A stretch of 64,000 nt of DNA from VXPQ01 sp965232485. Lineage in GTDB: Bacteria; Bacteroidota; Rhodothermia; Rhodothermales; VXPQ01. Shown here in pieces: positions 62,910 through 64,000 of this stretch. Position numbers and translations under genes: made by a program. The first letter of the stretch is position 1. Each line of letters starts with the position of its first letter. The stretch lies in assembly GCA_965232485.1 (NCBI GenBank), contig OZ246975.1, positions 1,860,001-1,924,000 on the forward strand, given 5' to 3'. The notes below the pieces were generated by a model that saw nothing but the letters and a program-made list of their open reading frames with translations, was not told where the DNA came from and did no database searches.

Positions 62910-63737
62910 ATGATGCGAATCATCGCGACTGCCCTCGTTCTCGTCCTCGCAACGCCGGCGATCGCCCATGCCCAAGACGCTCTGACCGTCGTCCGGGGGA
63001 CGCCGCCGACCAATCTGGCGCCGACCGAGAATTTCACCGGCGTCGTCCGGGTGGGAAACCGGTTCCGGGCAGAAGCCCCTGCCCGCATCTACGGCGCCAC
63101 CGTCGCCTTTGAACGTGGGGCCCGGACTCACTGGCACGTCCACCCCCTCGGCCAGACTCTCGTCGTCACGGCCGGCGCCGGTCATGTGCAGCATTGGGGC
63201 GGCCCGGTTCAGGAGATCCGGCCAGGCGATGTGGTCTGGATTCCGCCCGGCGCGAAACACTGGCACGGAGCCTTGCCGAACGCCCCCATGACCCATGTCG
63301 CCCTTGTGGAACGACCCGACGCCGGGCCGGCCACCGTGTGGGCGGAGGCAGTCAGCGACGAACAGTACGCCGTCCTGCCTCAAGGACTGGAACCTGCTCC
63401 TGCCGACTCCTCCGGCGGAAACACTCGACGCTCACGGGCCCAGCAGTTGATGGGCGACATTGCTCCCAGGCTGGCCGACCTCACCGACGAGGTCCTCTAC
63501 GGGCAGGTGTGGCCGAGTCCCGAACTCTCCCAACGCGACCGCAGCCTGGTCACCGTGAGCGCGCTGATTGCGATGAACCGTCCCGATCAGCTTCGGTCGC
63601 ACCTTGCCAGAGCGCGCAGAAATGGCGTAACGCAGGAGGAGTTGATCGAGACGATCACCCACCTGGCGTTCTATGCCGGCTGGCCGAGCGCAGTGACCGC
63701 CGTCTCCGTAGCCAGAGAGGTGTTTCAGGAGGATTAA
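62910..63737 (+). CDS. Secreted cupin-carboxymuconolactone decarboxylase fusion
   Basis: A 275-residue protein with a signal peptide (MMRIIATALVLVLATPAIAHAQ). Residues about 55-130 form a cupin with the metal-binding pattern HWHVHPLGQTLVV and PGDVVWIPPGAKHWHG. Residues about 175-270 form a CMD-like helical domain (DRSLVTVSALIAMNRPDQLRSHLARARRNGVTQEELIETI, then HLAFYAGWPSAVTAV). Such cupin-CMD proteins are known but of uncertain reaction; the CMD part here lacks an obvious CxxC pair, so peroxidase activity is not expected. Confidence 0.88.
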   Translation: MMRIIATALVLVLATPAIAHAQDALTVVRGTPPTNLAPTENFTGVVRVGNRFRAEAPARIYGATVAFERGARTHWHVHPLGQTLVVTAGAGHVQHWGGPVQEIRPGDVVWIPPGAKHWHGALPNAPMTHVALVERPDAGPATVWAEAVSDEQYAVLPQGLEPAPADSSGGNTRRSRAQQLMGDIAPRLADLTDEVLYGQVWPSPELSQRDRSLVTVSALIAMNRPDQLRSHLARARRNGVTQEELIETITHLAFYAGWPSAVTAVSVAREVFQED

Positions 63738-64000
63738 CGCTCCGACTGGACGCGCTGCTAATAAACCCGGACATCAGGCGCAAAGGCACAACACGGAGAG
63801 ATCACACGTATCGCACAGTGATCGCCTGTCTCGTCTTGTCAAGCGGCGGTCGTCGTTATCCAGTGGCGTTTCGTCAGGAAGTCGCGAAACAGGTCGCAGC
63901 CTTTGCGTGGGCATGCAGGTTCACCCGCATAAATTGGGTTTCTATCGTACGTGTTGCTATGCCTATTCCACCAGCTGCAACCCGGATGAGGCGTGCTAAT
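63738..64000. other. Right end of window, no gene seen
   Basis: 263 bases after the cupin-CMD gene. No start of a convincing coding region, RNA gene or repeat copy was recognised on either strand. Confidence 0.4.

Overview
The window looks like a GC-rich chromosomal segment from a member of the Bacteroidota/Rhodothermota side of the tree. The clues are a T9SS-type C-terminal sorting domain (NYPNPFNP) on a secreted glucanase, TonB receptors with carboxypeptidase-regulatory-like N-domains, a DUF4249 lipoprotein next to such a receptor, a DUF5916 protein, and a 2-oxoacid:ferredoxin oxidoreductase pair. The assignment is an inference from gene families and is not proven.

Layout. 1-2.4 kb: the 3' part of an Oar-like TonB receptor and a tRNA-Pro(CGG). 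2.7-9.9 kb: a CusCBA-type heavy-metal RND efflux operon, led by a small secreted His/Cys-containing protein and trailed by a three-helix membrane protein. 10.5-16.9 kb: a giant secreted protein of about 15 Ig/PKD-like modules. 17.3-17.8 kb: a BrnT toxin and BrnA antitoxin fused in one reading frame behind a palindromic promoter region. 17.8-24.1 kb: DUF5916, TonB receptor and a frameshifted DUF4249 lipoprotein, with clear scars of local segmental duplication. 24-29.5 kb: housekeeping and metabolic genes (flavodoxin-like, ilvD, an esterase, folA, an MBL hydrolase).

29.7-44.3 kb is a defence island. It holds an AAA ATPase/DUF4276 pair, a single-chain type ISP-like restriction-modification enzyme, a SPARTA system (short Argonaute plus TIR-APAZ) whose TIR-APAZ gene is cut by an IS256-family element with an exact 8-bp target duplication, a PHP-SMC ATPase (TrlF-like) paired with an AlbA_2/Schlafen-like ATP-binding protein, and an IS1595 remnant. 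The island and a few other genes lie between thyA (46 kb) and folA (28 kb), two genes that are often neighbours.

44.3-64 kb: a GH16 glucanase, thyA, korAB, an oxidoreductase, a TRAP transporter operon with two tandem binding proteins, a HIRAN-like protein, rarA, a Tat-exported sugar isomerase-like protein, and small secreted enzymes.

A dispersed intergenic repeat family runs through the whole window. Its long copies are about 210-260 bp and its short copies 25-65 bp. The ends read like TTAAGGA-x-GCTCTGATTAA and are partly inverted. At two places the repeat end overlaps a gene's stop codon. It looks like a MITE/REP-type element.
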